Assembly: GCA_037039925.1 (NCBI GenBank)
Contig: JAXRKP010001343.1
Location: 12,501-76,500 of the forward strand
Reading direction: 5' to 3'
Length of the DNA stretch: 64,000 nt
Origin: Doris montereyensis
Lineage: Eukaryota > Mollusca > Gastropoda > Nudibranchia > Dorididae
This document shows positions 46,390 to 57,466 of this stretch, one piece after another; the first letter of the stretch is position 1; every line of letters starts with the position of its first letter. The notes beneath the pieces were generated by a model that had not been told where the DNA came from, did not search any database, and was given only the letters and a program-made list of their open reading frames with translations. A program made the translations under genes and the position numbers.

Positions 46390-46630
46390 ATTTACATCCC
46401 TGATTTTCTTTGGCTGCTGAAACGGTCAAATAATCTTGTTTAGTTTGCCATTAAAAACGATTGGTAATTCTCTCCTGAGCAGAGTTAGTGATGAGAAGGG
46501 AAATTTTGTGGCATTTTTATGAATTTGATCGATAGGAATTTTAAGTCCCAAAATGTCATCATATTCATATACAAGATATCTGTGCTCATTCCTAGTTTGG
46601 AGCAAATTGATGATCAAGTTTGACAATGAG
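46390..46630 (-). mobile_element. Fragment shared with the MULE at 59.0 kb
   Basis: ATTAAAAACGATTGGTAATT and adjacent bases (46,448-46,490) match 59,055-59,097 closely. Both continue toward sequence with GGCTGCTGAAA. The minus-strand frame (46,626-46,426) starts MSNLIINLLQTRNEHRYLVY. It is probably the N-terminal part of a related Mutator-like element. Function of this part is unknown. Confidence 0.5.
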
Positions 46631-48021
46631 AAATGATGACTTTTGTCTACCCATTTCCATCTTCCTTTTTTGTACTTGCGTCATGGCTGTCCTGACAAAA
46701 TGAGGCATAAATTGTTAATGTCATCATCATCCTTCATAATGTTATGTACAGTCATCTCCGTCATCATATATTATGTACAAGACACTTGCCTTCTATATTT
46801 CTGACTTTATTTATTTATTTTTGTATGTTATGGTTTAGTGCGGCAATTGTTTATCATTGTGTGATATTTAATTAAATTCAGTTAACTTTCATTTCTACTA
46901 GGGTCCATTAAAAAGCATCAACATTGTTGTCATTGTTATGTACAAGTCAGATTTTGGGTGTTTTGGGCGTTTTAAATTTAAAATGTTCATTTACAATAGA
47001 TATTTAGGCGTAAATAAATGCGCAGTTTGATGAAAAATGTTCCTTTTCTATAGATATTTAGGCCTAAATCAATGTTGAACACACCGTACGACTTGCTAAC
47101 ATTCAATTTCCCCTTTTATGTAATTTTAAATTGATAATTTTCATTTCCGATGAATATTTATCCTGTCTTACATGCCGAACATAGTTCTATGACTTGTCAA
47201 TATGTACAGTTTTATTTTTGTTGTTACTTTTTGTGCTTCCTTGGAAAGTTTCTTACCATCACCATTTTTGTAGTGAACTTGTACATAATCCTGATGACAT
47301 ACATTTGTTAAAAAGTATGTTTAATACCATTGATGCCCCTATTTATGCTTTTGAGCCTTTAACTATAAATATTCAATATGCCTGATACAATAAGTAAATA
47401 TTGGTAATTTTTTAGTTATTATTGTTGTTTGTTGATTGGTGTTGTCACTGTTATATACAAGACAATGTAGTGAATCCCTACTTAGAGATCGATATATCCG
47501 TAACGAAGCATCTTACAGATCTTGCATTTGATGACACTAGATGTAGTCACAGTGGTGCTCATATGAGCAAAAAATGGGTTGGTCTGGTCACACTTAGATT
47601 CAACACCTTCATGACCCTGGCTTTAGTTCCACAAAATGCTCCTATATAGAGATTTAGCTGAAGTGTGTTGGGAAAGTTGAGTCAGGCGGCTTTGATGCGC
47701 CTCTGAGGACTGGTTGAACTATCCCAGACAGTACAGTGTTCGGTTTATTGAAGTATATAAGCACTATTGTGGTAGCTTGTTTCAAAATTTCTGGATGTAG
47801 ATATATGAATAAAGAAGAAAACATCTGTCCCCACTGCAGCTGTCGAATTATGGAAGTTCAGACAGATCTGATGACTTTCCTGGCTATTACATGTACTCTT
47901 CTTAACATTTGGAAAAGAAATAATGGGTTATAATATAAAGTTAAATCCATGTTTTTATACACGACTTTCAAACACTTGTAGCTTTCTGTAATCTGTCAGT
48001 TATATATGCTATCATTTTCAG
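46631..48021. other. Intron 2 remainder, no feature recognised
   Basis: AT-rich. Frames at 47,194, 47,422 and 47,736 (63-75 codons) show no motif. Confidence 0.4.
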
Positions 48022-48240
48022 CGGATGTGAGTCTTGCAATTGGAAGACAACTTGAGGATGCAGTGGAAAGATATGATGGCAAGCAATTCAAAACCAATAC
48101 TATTGTGGCGAAGGCTGGTGTTAGCCCCTACATGATGGCAATAGGGCACATCCCTGCATCGTACAGTGACAAGGATTTTAAAGACCTATGTGAAGCATCC
48201 AGCCCTGTGGAATATGCTTACGTTATGCGAACTAAGCAAG
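48022..48240 (+). CDS. RAVER-like gene, coding exon 3
   Basis: 219 bp after ATCATTTTCAG. Reads ADVSLAIGRQLEDAVERYDG, KQFKTNTIVAKAGVSPYMMA, IGHIPASYSDKDFKDLCEAS and SPVEYAYVMRTKQ. It ends RRM1 (helix 2, strand 4) and starts RRM2 (MMAIGHIP as RNP2). Donor CAAG|GTAGAG. The join to exon 4 gives QGHNMGYGIVEF, matching the RAVER pattern GHSKGYGFVEY. Confidence 0.75.
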
Positions 48241-48379
48241 GTAGAGATTTACTTATGTAAACGTCAAAAACTGTATTACTAACTTTTATTTTACTGGGGG
48301 GGGGTGCAGTCTTGTCAGTTCAAGAATTGGAAACCTGTTGAGCGATGCTTCATTGCTTTGTTGATGTATCGGTCTATTG

Positions 48380-49560
48380 TTCGTCTTCCATGTTTGTATC
48401 TGTATTGGTGTATACGTTCTTAGTTTCATGGCTTGTGAGCAAGACGTATGAGTAGGTTTAGATTTCTTCAAATTCAAAGTTTTCTTAAATGTTCAGATCT
48501 TGATAATGGGTGGGGTGTGAGATTAGATGTTTAGAACAGTTTATCAACAGAAAATCAATGAAGTTCTGGCAGCCCAACGAGCATATTTCAATTGATGAAA
48601 GAATGGTACCTAACAAGGGGAGATATGGCTTAAGGCAATACATCAAAGATGAGCCGACAAAATGGGGCATGAAATTCCTTGACTTAGTTACACATATAAT
48701 TTTAATGTTTATTTGCGGAAGGGGAAACTTCTAAATATGGATTGGCTTTTTATCTTGTTATAAAGTTGTCTAAACCTTTATTTGACCAAGGATATAATTT
48801 ATATGTTGACAATTTTTATACATCTGTTGTCCTTTTTGAAGAATTGTTGAAAAGAAAGATTTATGCACATGGTACCGTCAATGTAAATAGAAAGAATATT
48901 CCTCAAAATCTTAAAAATGTGGAACAATTTTCAAAGACAGAGCGGGGTGGGATGAGGCGGGTTAGGAGGGGAAATCTTTTATTTTTGCAATGGAAGGATA
49001 ATAAAGTAGTTTCCTTTGTTTCAACCATCTGTAAATATTGCAAAAACACTTTTTCATTTTGTAAGAGAAGAAATAAGATAAGGGGGGGGGGTTTAGACAA
49101 CTTCATGCTAGGCAACCTAGGTTCGTTAACGATTACAATAAATACATGGGAGGGTGGATAAATCAGATCAGATGATAGGGAAATACAAAATTCTTCATAG
49201 AGCAGTTACATTATGGAAAACTATATTTTATCATTGCTTAGATGTTGCTAGGGTAAATTCATTTATTTTGTTCCAACAGTTTAGAAAGGACAATCCTTCC
49301 GTTGCTGATATCGTCAGTTAGAATATACAATTGAGTTAATCAGAAACTTACCAGGAATAGAGGAAGAGGAAGAAATTCCCAGGAATGAAGAGAAGAAAAA
49401 AGAAAGTAAAAAGACAACACATGGAATAATTCCTGAACACATAAATGTAAGGAAAAATTGTAAGATGTGTTGGCGCTTAGAGAAAGTCGGCGAAAGTCTA
49501 GGGTTAAAGGTGGAGAATGTGATAGCCATATTTGCTTCAATCAGGACAGGAATTGCCTAC
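48380..49560 (+). mobile_element. piggyBac-like transposase relic (PGBD4 type)
   Basis: Frames read SRFRFLQIQSFLKCSD (about 48,440, shifted), ISIDERMVPNKGRYGLRQYI and KDEPTKWGMKF (first catalytic Asp in IDE). Then come LYVDNFYTSVVLFEELLKRK (second Asp in VDNF), TERGGMRR, LFLQWKDNKVV and, one base out of frame, KYMGGVDKSDQ (third Asp motif). Part of the region between IDE and VDNF is shortened. It lies in intron 3 of the RRM gene. Confidence 0.85.
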
Positions 49561-50265
49561 TTTTAGAACATAGTGTGTAGAGATAAGTGAGAAATGTGTG
49601 TTTTAGTTCCTTATTTTGTTTATAAATAATATTACCAAGTACTGGGTATTTTACTGTCATTATGTCTGTTTGATGATTTCACAGCCAATTTTTTCACATG
49701 ATTTGTGTCATATCATTATTGATTTCACACTTTTTGTCTCTCAATCTCAATATCTTTGATTTTTTTGTTGGTCTCTTGAAATTGAAATATTGTTTTCATT
49801 TTACTTCTTCACTGTTATACATATTACATACATTTCAGTTTCTGTGGTTTTTGTTTCGCACTGAATACTATAAATCCATTCAACAAAGCAGTGCTATGTT
49901 AAAATATCTTCTTTCATAACCCTCATTTTTACTCTTCTCCAAGTTTAAGTTTGTTACAATTTTTGCAAAGCAGACCTTGCCTATAGGCTACAGGCTGATT
50001 AATTTTATCTTTAAAAAAAATTAGAACAATTGTAATTAAAATATATTATAATAGTATTTTCACAGTTGAAACCTGTAATTTGCTTTGCACATTATTTGTG
50101 CTACATCTTGGTATTTCATTGGTTATTCTCTGTATAAAGCAAGAGCTACCGTTTTAAAGAACAGTTGTAATTTTGATGGCGGAGTAAGATTTTTGTTTTT
50201 GCGGCCGTTACCATATCGTATTCATTTTGCCCTAACATTTTTTAAAGAAAACCCACATTCTTTAG
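49561..50265. other. Intronic sequence, no feature recognised
   Basis: T-rich with chance frames only. Confidence 0.4.
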
Positions 50266-52533
50266 CCCAAAGCATCCCAGGCTCACCAGCCTGAAATTCA
50301 TAAGCATCCCAGGAAGGGGAAATAACCCTTGCACACAAAATTACTAAAATCATTCAAACACATTTTAAAACATATTCCAATGCTCAAAATCAATAGGAAA
50401 AAATTCAGAAGGAAAAAAATTAAACCTTTCAGAAAAAATATATATTCTAATGAAAACTATGACAAGTTACCGTAAAAAAAATATCCAAAGTTGAAAATTG
50501 CGAATTTTGGTGATTTTTCACATTTCACTCATCACAAGATGACAAAAATTAAATTTTCTATAACAATTTGTGAAATTGAACATAGCAGTGTCCTTCACAA
50601 AGATGTACTGCACAAATACCACAGCCATAGACAGTTTCAGGGGTGCGGCCTTTAGGGGTTTTCCTCTTGTCGACTGAACATTGATAACACCGTTTTCCTG
50701 CCTTCGAGATGGCTACTCTTGTGGATGACACCACTGTTCACAGACCTGCCAATGGCTGGCATGTTTGGCTGTTGCCTTGTAATGGTCGTTGATGACCGCA
50801 GGAGAAGGCTTTTCATCACGCTGAGGGGAAAGTCAGATGCTTTGCAGTGGCCGATCCTCTTTTTGCATTTGGCACAGCTGACTTGAGGAGCAGGAACGAA
50901 TTGATCAGTGCACTTTGGACTAAAAACCAAAACATATATTGCCACCACCTCTTACTTGCCCTGCCGACTTGGTATGAGGCACGATATTGGTCGGCAAGAT
51001 CAACACCGCCCATGTGAATATTGTATTCAGCGACGGGTGTTGGAATTTCAGTGTCTACGACACCAGACCGTCTTCCGATGAACCATTGTTGTGGTGGGGT
51101 TTGAGCTTGTTGAGAGCAAATTGTTCTTGTCAACCCATTTCGTTGTCACAAGATTTCCCTTCTGTTTCACTGTCAGGGTTCCCTTCTTGTCTTTGCTTTT
51201 AATGTGAGGCCAGCCTTGTCTGTTTTTAAGAATTATTCCACAGCAGTATGTTTTGTTCTGAAGAAGGGTTTCTGCGAGTTTTAACGCCGAAAAAAATTTG
51301 TCAAAATAAAAAATATGAAATTTATTTAAATAGTCACACCCCACAACACCCCACATTCATGACAACATGATGTCCAAGTCCATTAGAAATCTGTTCATTA
51401 CTTTTTCCACAGTACACAGAAAAATTTAGCAAATATCCAGTCTTGGATTCAGCCGCGTAGCAAACTTTTATCCCGTATGGATGGGGTTTACTACGGATGT
51501 ACTGTTTAAAGTGAAGCCTCCCGTTGAAAGCCACCATGGCTTCATCAATGGAAATTTCCCGGGATGGCTTGTACAGCTGTTTGCTCCTAGCACGAATTAT
51601 GTCCAACACAGGGCAAACTTTGAACAAAGGGTCATAGCCCTCACTGCCACGTTGAATTTGCTGGGTGTTGTCGTTCATGTGCACATAACGATTTATCGAC
51701 GTGAACCGTGCTCGTGTCATCACGTCGTGACGGCATCCACACGAAGCATCTTGTCAGAAGACCAGTACATCCTGAATTCAGGCATGTCATGTATTCCAAA
51801 CATAATGTTTATGTATAGAATTTTGCGAATGTCGTCCACAGTCACTGGTTTCCAGTCCTTGTCTATCTTATAAGTCTCCCTCTGTCTCTGCTCTGCATAT
51901 TTGTTTGTCTCTTCTACTATCAATTCATAGAGACGGTTGAAAAAACAACTCAAAAACATCAATAGGCTCTGTTTCTTCTGATAAATCCACAACAGCACCT
52001 GAATATTTTTCAAAATTATGGACGAAAATATCACGAAGATTTTCACTCCACCCATCATTCTGAGTCCCTTCACCACTGGCCCCAGGTCTAATATCGGGAC
52101 CAGTGTGCGTTGTTTCGTCTGACACTGATTCTTCATCATCTAGTTCTCTAGGATCAACATCAAAATCAGATTCATCTAAATTTGAATCACCTGAGTCACT
52201 TTCATAACCATTTTCAACAATACCATCATCATTTATCGCACTTTCGATCAAAGAATTCAAGAACTGAAAAGCCATGGTGATAACAAAAATAGCAGCGTTT
52301 TCTAAAAATTGGTAGAAAAAAGACCATGCGACCGATTGCAGTTCTGTAAGCGGTTACTTTGACTATGACTTCTTCTCTACTTCCGGAAGGCAATAAAATG
52401 ACAGGAAATAGCATGGTTTATATGGTAGAAGAGTTTCACTATAGTGACGTTCACTCGGTTCCAACCGGGCGCATCGGGACGCCTCGCCGTGTGTTTTCAT
52501 CGGTCGCGATCAGGCGCATCGGGATGCTTTGGG
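50266..52533 (-). mobile_element. piggyBac-like transposon with complete ends
   Basis: Bounded by the perfect 13-bp inverted repeat CCCAAAGCATCCC (50,266-50,278; inverted 52,521-52,533), flanked by TTAG on the left and TTAA on the right, i.e. the piggyBac TTAA target with one mutation. Extra GCATCCC and GCATCGGGA blocks near the ends look like subterminal repeats. The minus-strand frames contain an acidic N-terminus, ISIDEAMVAFNGRLHFKQYI (first Asp), FYFDKFFSALKLAETL (second Asp; Asn of DNFF is Lys), NIHMGGVDLADQYRASYQ (third Asp block) and a C-terminal CxxC cluster (CAKCKKR...). At 2.27 kb it is full length but dead: at least four frameshifts, one in a T6 run near 51,945. Confidence 0.9.
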
Positions 52534-52539
52534 TTAAAC

Positions 52540-53337
52540 TTGGCTGCATATTGCAGGACTAATATATCTTATGCCTAATACAATTGTTTTTCCTTTGGGT
52601 TTTCAAAATTTCTGGAAAAATCTTTTTTCTTTCTTTTTTATTTCATGCAAATTAAAACAAATTTGTTTAATTTTGGCCGTATCAAACTTACATAATTTTG
52701 TAAAGCTTCCATTTCTGAACAAATTGATGTATGGCATGACTGTGTATGTTATATTTATTGGTGTGAAATTTGGCTCAAATAAATGTGCATGCAAAACCAC
52801 ATAAAATTCTTAAAAGATAGCCAGTAAGGAGAGAGTTCGGAGACCATAGAAGAAATGTTTTTGATAGTTTTTTTTTGCAGCAATTTTGATACTGAGATGG
52901 AGTTTGATAGTGAAAATTAAGACTTGACACACACTATTTTCAGTTCATAAAGATAACATGGACATTCATTTCTTTCAATTATAAACAAAAATTCTGTAGA
53001 TCGAAATACAGCCTTTGTTGTCTGTATTGTTGTAACAAAAGTATGAAAGGTAGAATGTTTCTGTCCTTTTGTGCTGTTTAAAGATGATTCACTAAATGAA
53101 CTATGTTTGAAGATCAGTCCATTAATAGTTATTTTAAAGTGAGAAGTCAGAAGCACCCAAAAAACCTCAGTATTTGGTGCATGCAGAGTTGGAAAAAGCT
53201 AAGTAGCAAATGAGGTATTGTTTCAGGAAAGATGTTTTCTTGGCAAAGTTTGCTGTTGTAGTTATTGTGTCTCAGGCAAGTGTTATTGTACGTATGATGG
53301 CATCCCCGATATTGACATCTTATCAACTTTTTCACAG
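52540..53337. other. Intron 3 remainder, no feature recognised
   Basis: AT-rich with no supported feature. Confidence 0.4.
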
Positions 53338-53591
53338 GACACAACATGGGATATGGCATAGTCGAATTTCAAGTTGAGCCAAAGCAAGTGGTGAAAATTA
53401 AGGAAGATCTGGATTGGAAAGAGGTGGACGGTCAGGCTCTGCACATAGATGTTGTGGATCCAGCTGTCCAGGCTTCCTATGATCTGATGCAGTCCAAGTG
53501 TTTGCTCATTACAGGCATTCCAGAAGCATTCACAGATGTATCTAAAATGAGGGAAATGTTTGGCTGTGTCACAAGTCCTATTTATTGCCAG
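53338..53591 (+). CDS. RAVER-like gene, coding exon 4
   Basis: 254 bp after ACTTTTTCACAG. Reads HNMGYGIVEFQVEPKQVVKI, KEDLDWKEVDGQALHIDVVD, PAVQASYDLMQSKCLLITGI and PEAFTDVSKMREMFGCVTSP, then IYCQ. It contains RNP1 of RRM2 (MGYGIVEF), strand 4 of RRM2, the short linker and the start of RRM3 (KCLLITGIP, RNP2). Donor CAG|GTAAGG, phase 0. Confidence 0.8.
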
Positions 53592-54786
53592 GTAAGGAAT
53601 GTTTAGCACTACTGCTAGTTCCCTCTCTACGATCGGTGTGTATTTTGGGTTCCATCTTTGAGCTCATTTCAGGGGGCATAAAATCAATCTGTCCCTGCTT
53701 GGATCGATTTTTACCTTCAAAACCTCATTCGTTCACATTGTATCATTTGTTATTTTCCGTGGGTCATGTCATGCTAGAATGTGTGAGTATGATAATAGTG
53801 AGATTATTTTTCAGTGGGTTCTGGCGATTTTCTTGAAAGGGAGACTTTTTGCAGGTCTGGTCAAGGGTGTATTAGATTTCAGACCCTTACATTACCCATC
53901 CTGTTTTTGCTCTATGTCATCCCCATTGCCAAGGTTTTGCAAAATGTTTTGAAGAAGTACACACAACTTGTGTAACCAAACGTCTCAAGGCAATGAACCT
54001 TTCAGAATAGCTAGCTATGTGTATAAAAGCTAGGTATTCATACTGATTCCTATTGAAATTTATAGGCCACTTTTAAGGATTGCCAGTTTCTTCTTTCCTC
54101 CTCACCCCCTCACTGCAATGCCTTTCCCATGTCTGTTGTCAATGCAATTGTTTTGTTATCTCAGTTTTACAGCCCCGGTCTAGATCTAAACTTCCACTTG
54201 TGATCTTGGGGCTTCAGTATTTTAATCAGAACTTCTATCATCAGTATCATGAAAATACCCATCTTATATGTCATATAAGCATTGCTGTCATCATCAGAAC
54301 CCATTTTCGGATTGTCAATAATGGCAAAAGAAGCCCCAAAATACGGAAGAATTGAATGAGCATAAGTCAGAAATATTCATGTCGATACAATAGGATCTCC
54401 TGAGCAATGGGCCATAATTATTGAAATACTTCAACAAGCATTCTCTTTTACATTCACCTTTTATGGGGGTCCTATTATGAATTTATCTTTTGGCGAGCTC
54501 AGAAATTGGGATGCATGCGGGAAGTATTGCCAAAAGGTGAATGTGGCAATGTAATAGTTACATAGAGTGTGTTCTCATACACTAGGGAAAAGTAATTATT
54601 TTGACTGCATTGTTTTATGTGCAGGTGTGTGTAGCCTACAAGTCACATGTACAAATTTGTGCAACCTTTTGTTAAATGATCTGGAGTTCGTCCTGCTGTT
54701 TTGAGGTGGATATGGTACAATTCAATGAATCCACCTAACTATTTTTCCATGTTATCTTTTTGTGAATGTTTTCTCTGGTTCCTCAG
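53592..54786. other. Intron 4, no feature recognised
   Basis: No transposon or gene motif found. Confidence 0.5.
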
Positions 54787-54969
54787 ATCGTTACCAAGGA
54801 GGAAAAGTCTCTGGGATATGGGATAGTGGAGTACCGAACTTTAGAGGATGCAGAAGAGACATGGCTCAAAATGAAGGATGAGAAGATTGACGATGCAGAC
54901 ATTGTTGTTTCATTTTGTATTCCGGGAAAGTCTGCTGTTGTAATTAACAACAGAATCAATTGGAAATTT
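54787..54969 (+). CDS. RAVER-like gene, coding exon 5
   Basis: 61 codons after TTCCTCAG. Reads IVTKEEKSLGYGIVEYRTLE, DAEETWLKMKDEKIDDADIV and VSFCIPGKSAVVINNRINWK, then F. It completes RRM3 (LGYGIVEY as RNP1). Possible donor TTT|GTGAGT, phase 0. If that donor is unused, the frame runs to a stop at about 55,025. Confidence 0.7.
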
Positions 54970-55734
54970 GTGAGTTCTGAAAGAGATTTTATAAGCATTT
55001 TTTTTCATTCAAGCAAATGTATGTAGCTAATCCTCCTGAATTTTGTGGCCTAACTTGATAATTGTTTTGTTTTCCTCATTTTATTTGTCATGTTCCTGAT
55101 CACTCTCGTTAATACGTTGCTGTTAACGCTTTTCATCCCAATTTTTATGATTGACCGATTTCGACTATCATCAAATTTCTGCCGAGTTAACTATGTGACT
55201 GATGTTGAGGGGTGTGTATTTCATTGTAACTGCTAGACAGCTGGCATTCCTCAACATACTATTGACCATTTTTCCATTTTCTATATAACTTGCTCTCTGT
55301 TTTTATTTGGTTATTGATTTGTTTACACTTTCTACGACGTTTGCAATGGGAGGTGAGAACCCACCCAATGTCAGGGATGAAACTTTCCAGTTTCTGTTAT
55401 TTCGCTCATCGAAAATTGTTCCGATTGTTTTTCGTTTAGAAAAAAAAAAAAGACTTTACACCGGAAGTAAAATTACAAACTAAAAACCAGATGCGAAAGC
55501 TGACTGTTCACTGGCAGCTGCTGTTAAATATCGATTCAAATTGTTTCTCAGAAAATTTGAGATGATTATTCTCATCTTCAGTAAATATCGCACTGACATT
55601 CAATGAATGAAAGTGTATTGCCCTTGATTTCAGTAAGTAATGAAGTAAAGTTCCTCTCAGGACATTGCGAGACCCATAGTGTCGGGGCTTAAGCCAACTT
55701 CTCATAGACAGGTTGCTACTGCTAGTCTGATCAG
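54970..55734. other. Presumed intron or 3' region, no feature
   Basis: No further RRM-gene exon could be recognised here. Confidence 0.4.
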
Positions 55735-55893
55735 ATTTTAACTTTCAAGCTAGTGATTGTACCTGTCGAGTGGGAAAAGTGCATGTTTTTCACCGTCCCA
55801 AGGAACACATCAGTGGAACCAGTTTTGCTAGGATTCAAACCCCGAACCTTGTGATCCTAAATCTGACAGCCTAGCCACTCGGCCACCGACCCC
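55735..55893 (-). mobile_element. tRNA-derived SINE
   Basis: The minus strand reads GGTGGCCGAGTGGCTAGG (A box, tRNA-Leu/Ser-like) and, 45 bp on, GGGGTTTGAATCCTAGC (B box). A tail with GTTCCTTGGGACGGTGAAAA follows. The pol III box spacing is good. It is not an intact tRNA. Confidence 0.75.
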
Positions 55894-56589
55894 TCACTTC
55901 CCTGATTTGTGCTTATCTTATAATTGACATTGACTCCCTCAAATCAATCATGACCATAAAAGGAGATTACCCACACAAAATCACATACGTCGATTTTTAT
56001 GGAAGTCTATCATTTAGTCAAGATCCCTTGAACCGGCATTCCCTGTATTGAAGCAAATTACTCGCCTTTTCTGTCAATGGAATCCTTCACTAGCTTCCTG
56101 AAGGCATACAAATCAGCTACAACTGTCATTCTGGCCAATTCTGCCAAGCACAGGTTGTAGACTAAAAGTACTTGTTTTTATTTTATTTTATTTAAAAACT
56201 TTGAGAGGACACTTCAGTAAAGATTGATAGAATTATAGTGAATACTCCTACTGCTAGTCATATAACTTTCTCCTTCAGTTTATACTGTAATTAATCTTTG
56301 GACATTTGAGGTGTGGCTCAAGAATTATATGCTTTATTACATATTGGTGCTTTGAGTCCAATCTAAATTAGATTCTAGATTGTTTGTCATTCATATTGAT
56401 TTTGTGTTCTTGGTATGTCCTTGATATTTACAAATCTAGAAATTTATATTCAAATTAATACAAGGGTTAGTGATAGCTAGGTGTGGGAACGAAAGAATAA
56501 CCTATATTCTGTGTGCGTGTCTATGAATTTATGAAATACATCGGTCAGTCTCACTATCCCTCATTTCACCTCCCAGTGTTTCTGTTTTT
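55894..56589. other. No gene recognised
   Basis: AT-rich with several TAGATT/TCTAGA words near 56,370. Confidence 0.4.
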
Positions 56590-56750
56590 TTTCTGACATC
56601 ACATTGCGTGATGCCTGAAGTAGTACTTAGATCTAGGTTCTAGATATTTCTCGTTTGTTGTCTGACGAAGAATTATACCCAAAACGTCACGTGTTTGTTG
56701 TCTTTATTAGTGGAGTTGTCACTCAATGTCATATTCCGCCATTGTTCATT
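56590..56750 (+). repeat. Single arm of the inverted-repeat family
   Basis: Matches the right arm of the element at 1,807-1,998: TCACATTGCGTGATGCCTGA, AGTAGTACTTAGATCTAGG, ATTTCTCGTTTGTTGTCTGA, then a diverged ACCCAAAACGTCACGTG and AGTGGAGTTGTCACT. The hammerhead-like core is CTGACGAAGAATTATACCC with AAAAC in place of GAAAC. Confidence 0.8.
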
Positions 56751-56925
56751 AAACGACTCGCCATTCACCGTTTTACTACGACTCCGAGATATCTTGTTTG
56801 ATTTGCGATTTGACTGTTTGGATTAACTAGATCTGGACTGGCATTATTTATTCTAAAGTGCTTATAATTGGAATATAAATGTAGATAGATCTAGATATAT
56901 CTAGAATAGAACTCATGATTCAAAC

Positions 56926-57380
56926 ATGAAGTTCCGCGAGGAGGATTTTGTTCAACGGGGCGACGGTAATGTGTAAACTTTTGATAAAGGAGTGAAAGAT
57001 AAATTCAAAGAATGGTTTCAAGAAAATCCTGATGGAGGATATTTTTTCTGACTTCTGAAAAAATGTAAGACTGGATTTGTCTATTATATAGTACGGGAGG
57101 ACAAAATAAATTATAGTAGCAATGGCAAGAAAGCTCTGGCTTTGCCCGTGAATCGAGCTTCTCACTTAAACAAAGTGAAAGTTAAAAAACTGAACAAAAA
57201 ACCTAATCCCCGCTTGCTGCTGTTTCAAAATTTGAAAAAAATGGCCTTATTTCACTTGCTTCCCATCACGAAAAAAAGTTCAGTATTTTTCATCTTGACC
57301 AGAGGGCATCCCTACATATCTTTGCGGGCTTTCTCCTTTCCGGAGGCTGTGCTGATACTTAATGAGAGTCGCTTCTGATG
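56926..57380 (+). pseudogene. Unidentified broken reading frame next to the MULE
   Basis: From ATG at 56,926 the frame reads MKFREEDFVQRGDGNV, stop, TFDKGVKDKFKEWFQ, ENPDGGYFF, stop, CKTGFVYYIVREDK and KALALPVNRASHLNK, ending at 57,378. The near-continuous frame with isolated stops suggests a once-coding sequence. It lies tail-to-tail with the Mutator-like relic and may belong to it. No family recognised. Confidence 0.4.
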
Positions 57381-57466
57381 TCGTACTTGCTGAAGTCTAT
57401 TGGTGTCCTCCCCTGCCTGGATGCCAGAGTAGGAATTAAAATTCTCAGAAAAACGAGGCCCCGAAG

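Larger units (their letters stand above)
41131..54969 (+). other. RAVER-like three-RRM gene (gene span, 3' end not found)
   Basis: Five exons (41131-41208, 43554-43620, 48022-48240, 53338-53591, 54787-54969) join in frame to 267 codons. Splice phases are 0, 1, 1, 0 in order, all with GT donors and AG acceptors. The product has three consecutive RRM-like units in the order and spacing of RAVER1/2 (ribonucleoprotein PTB-binding), nuclear cofactors of PTB in splicing. RRM1 is RKLELLNIP to TNTIVA, RRM2 is MMAIGHIPASY to LHIDVVDP, RRM3 is KCLLITGIPEAF to ADIVVSFC. The end of RRM3 (VSFCIPGKSA) parallels the vertebrate VSFCAPG. Later exons with PTB-binding motifs should follow but are not seen to 64,000. 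Introns are full of transposons. Assignment is by recalled family features. Confidence 0.7.
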
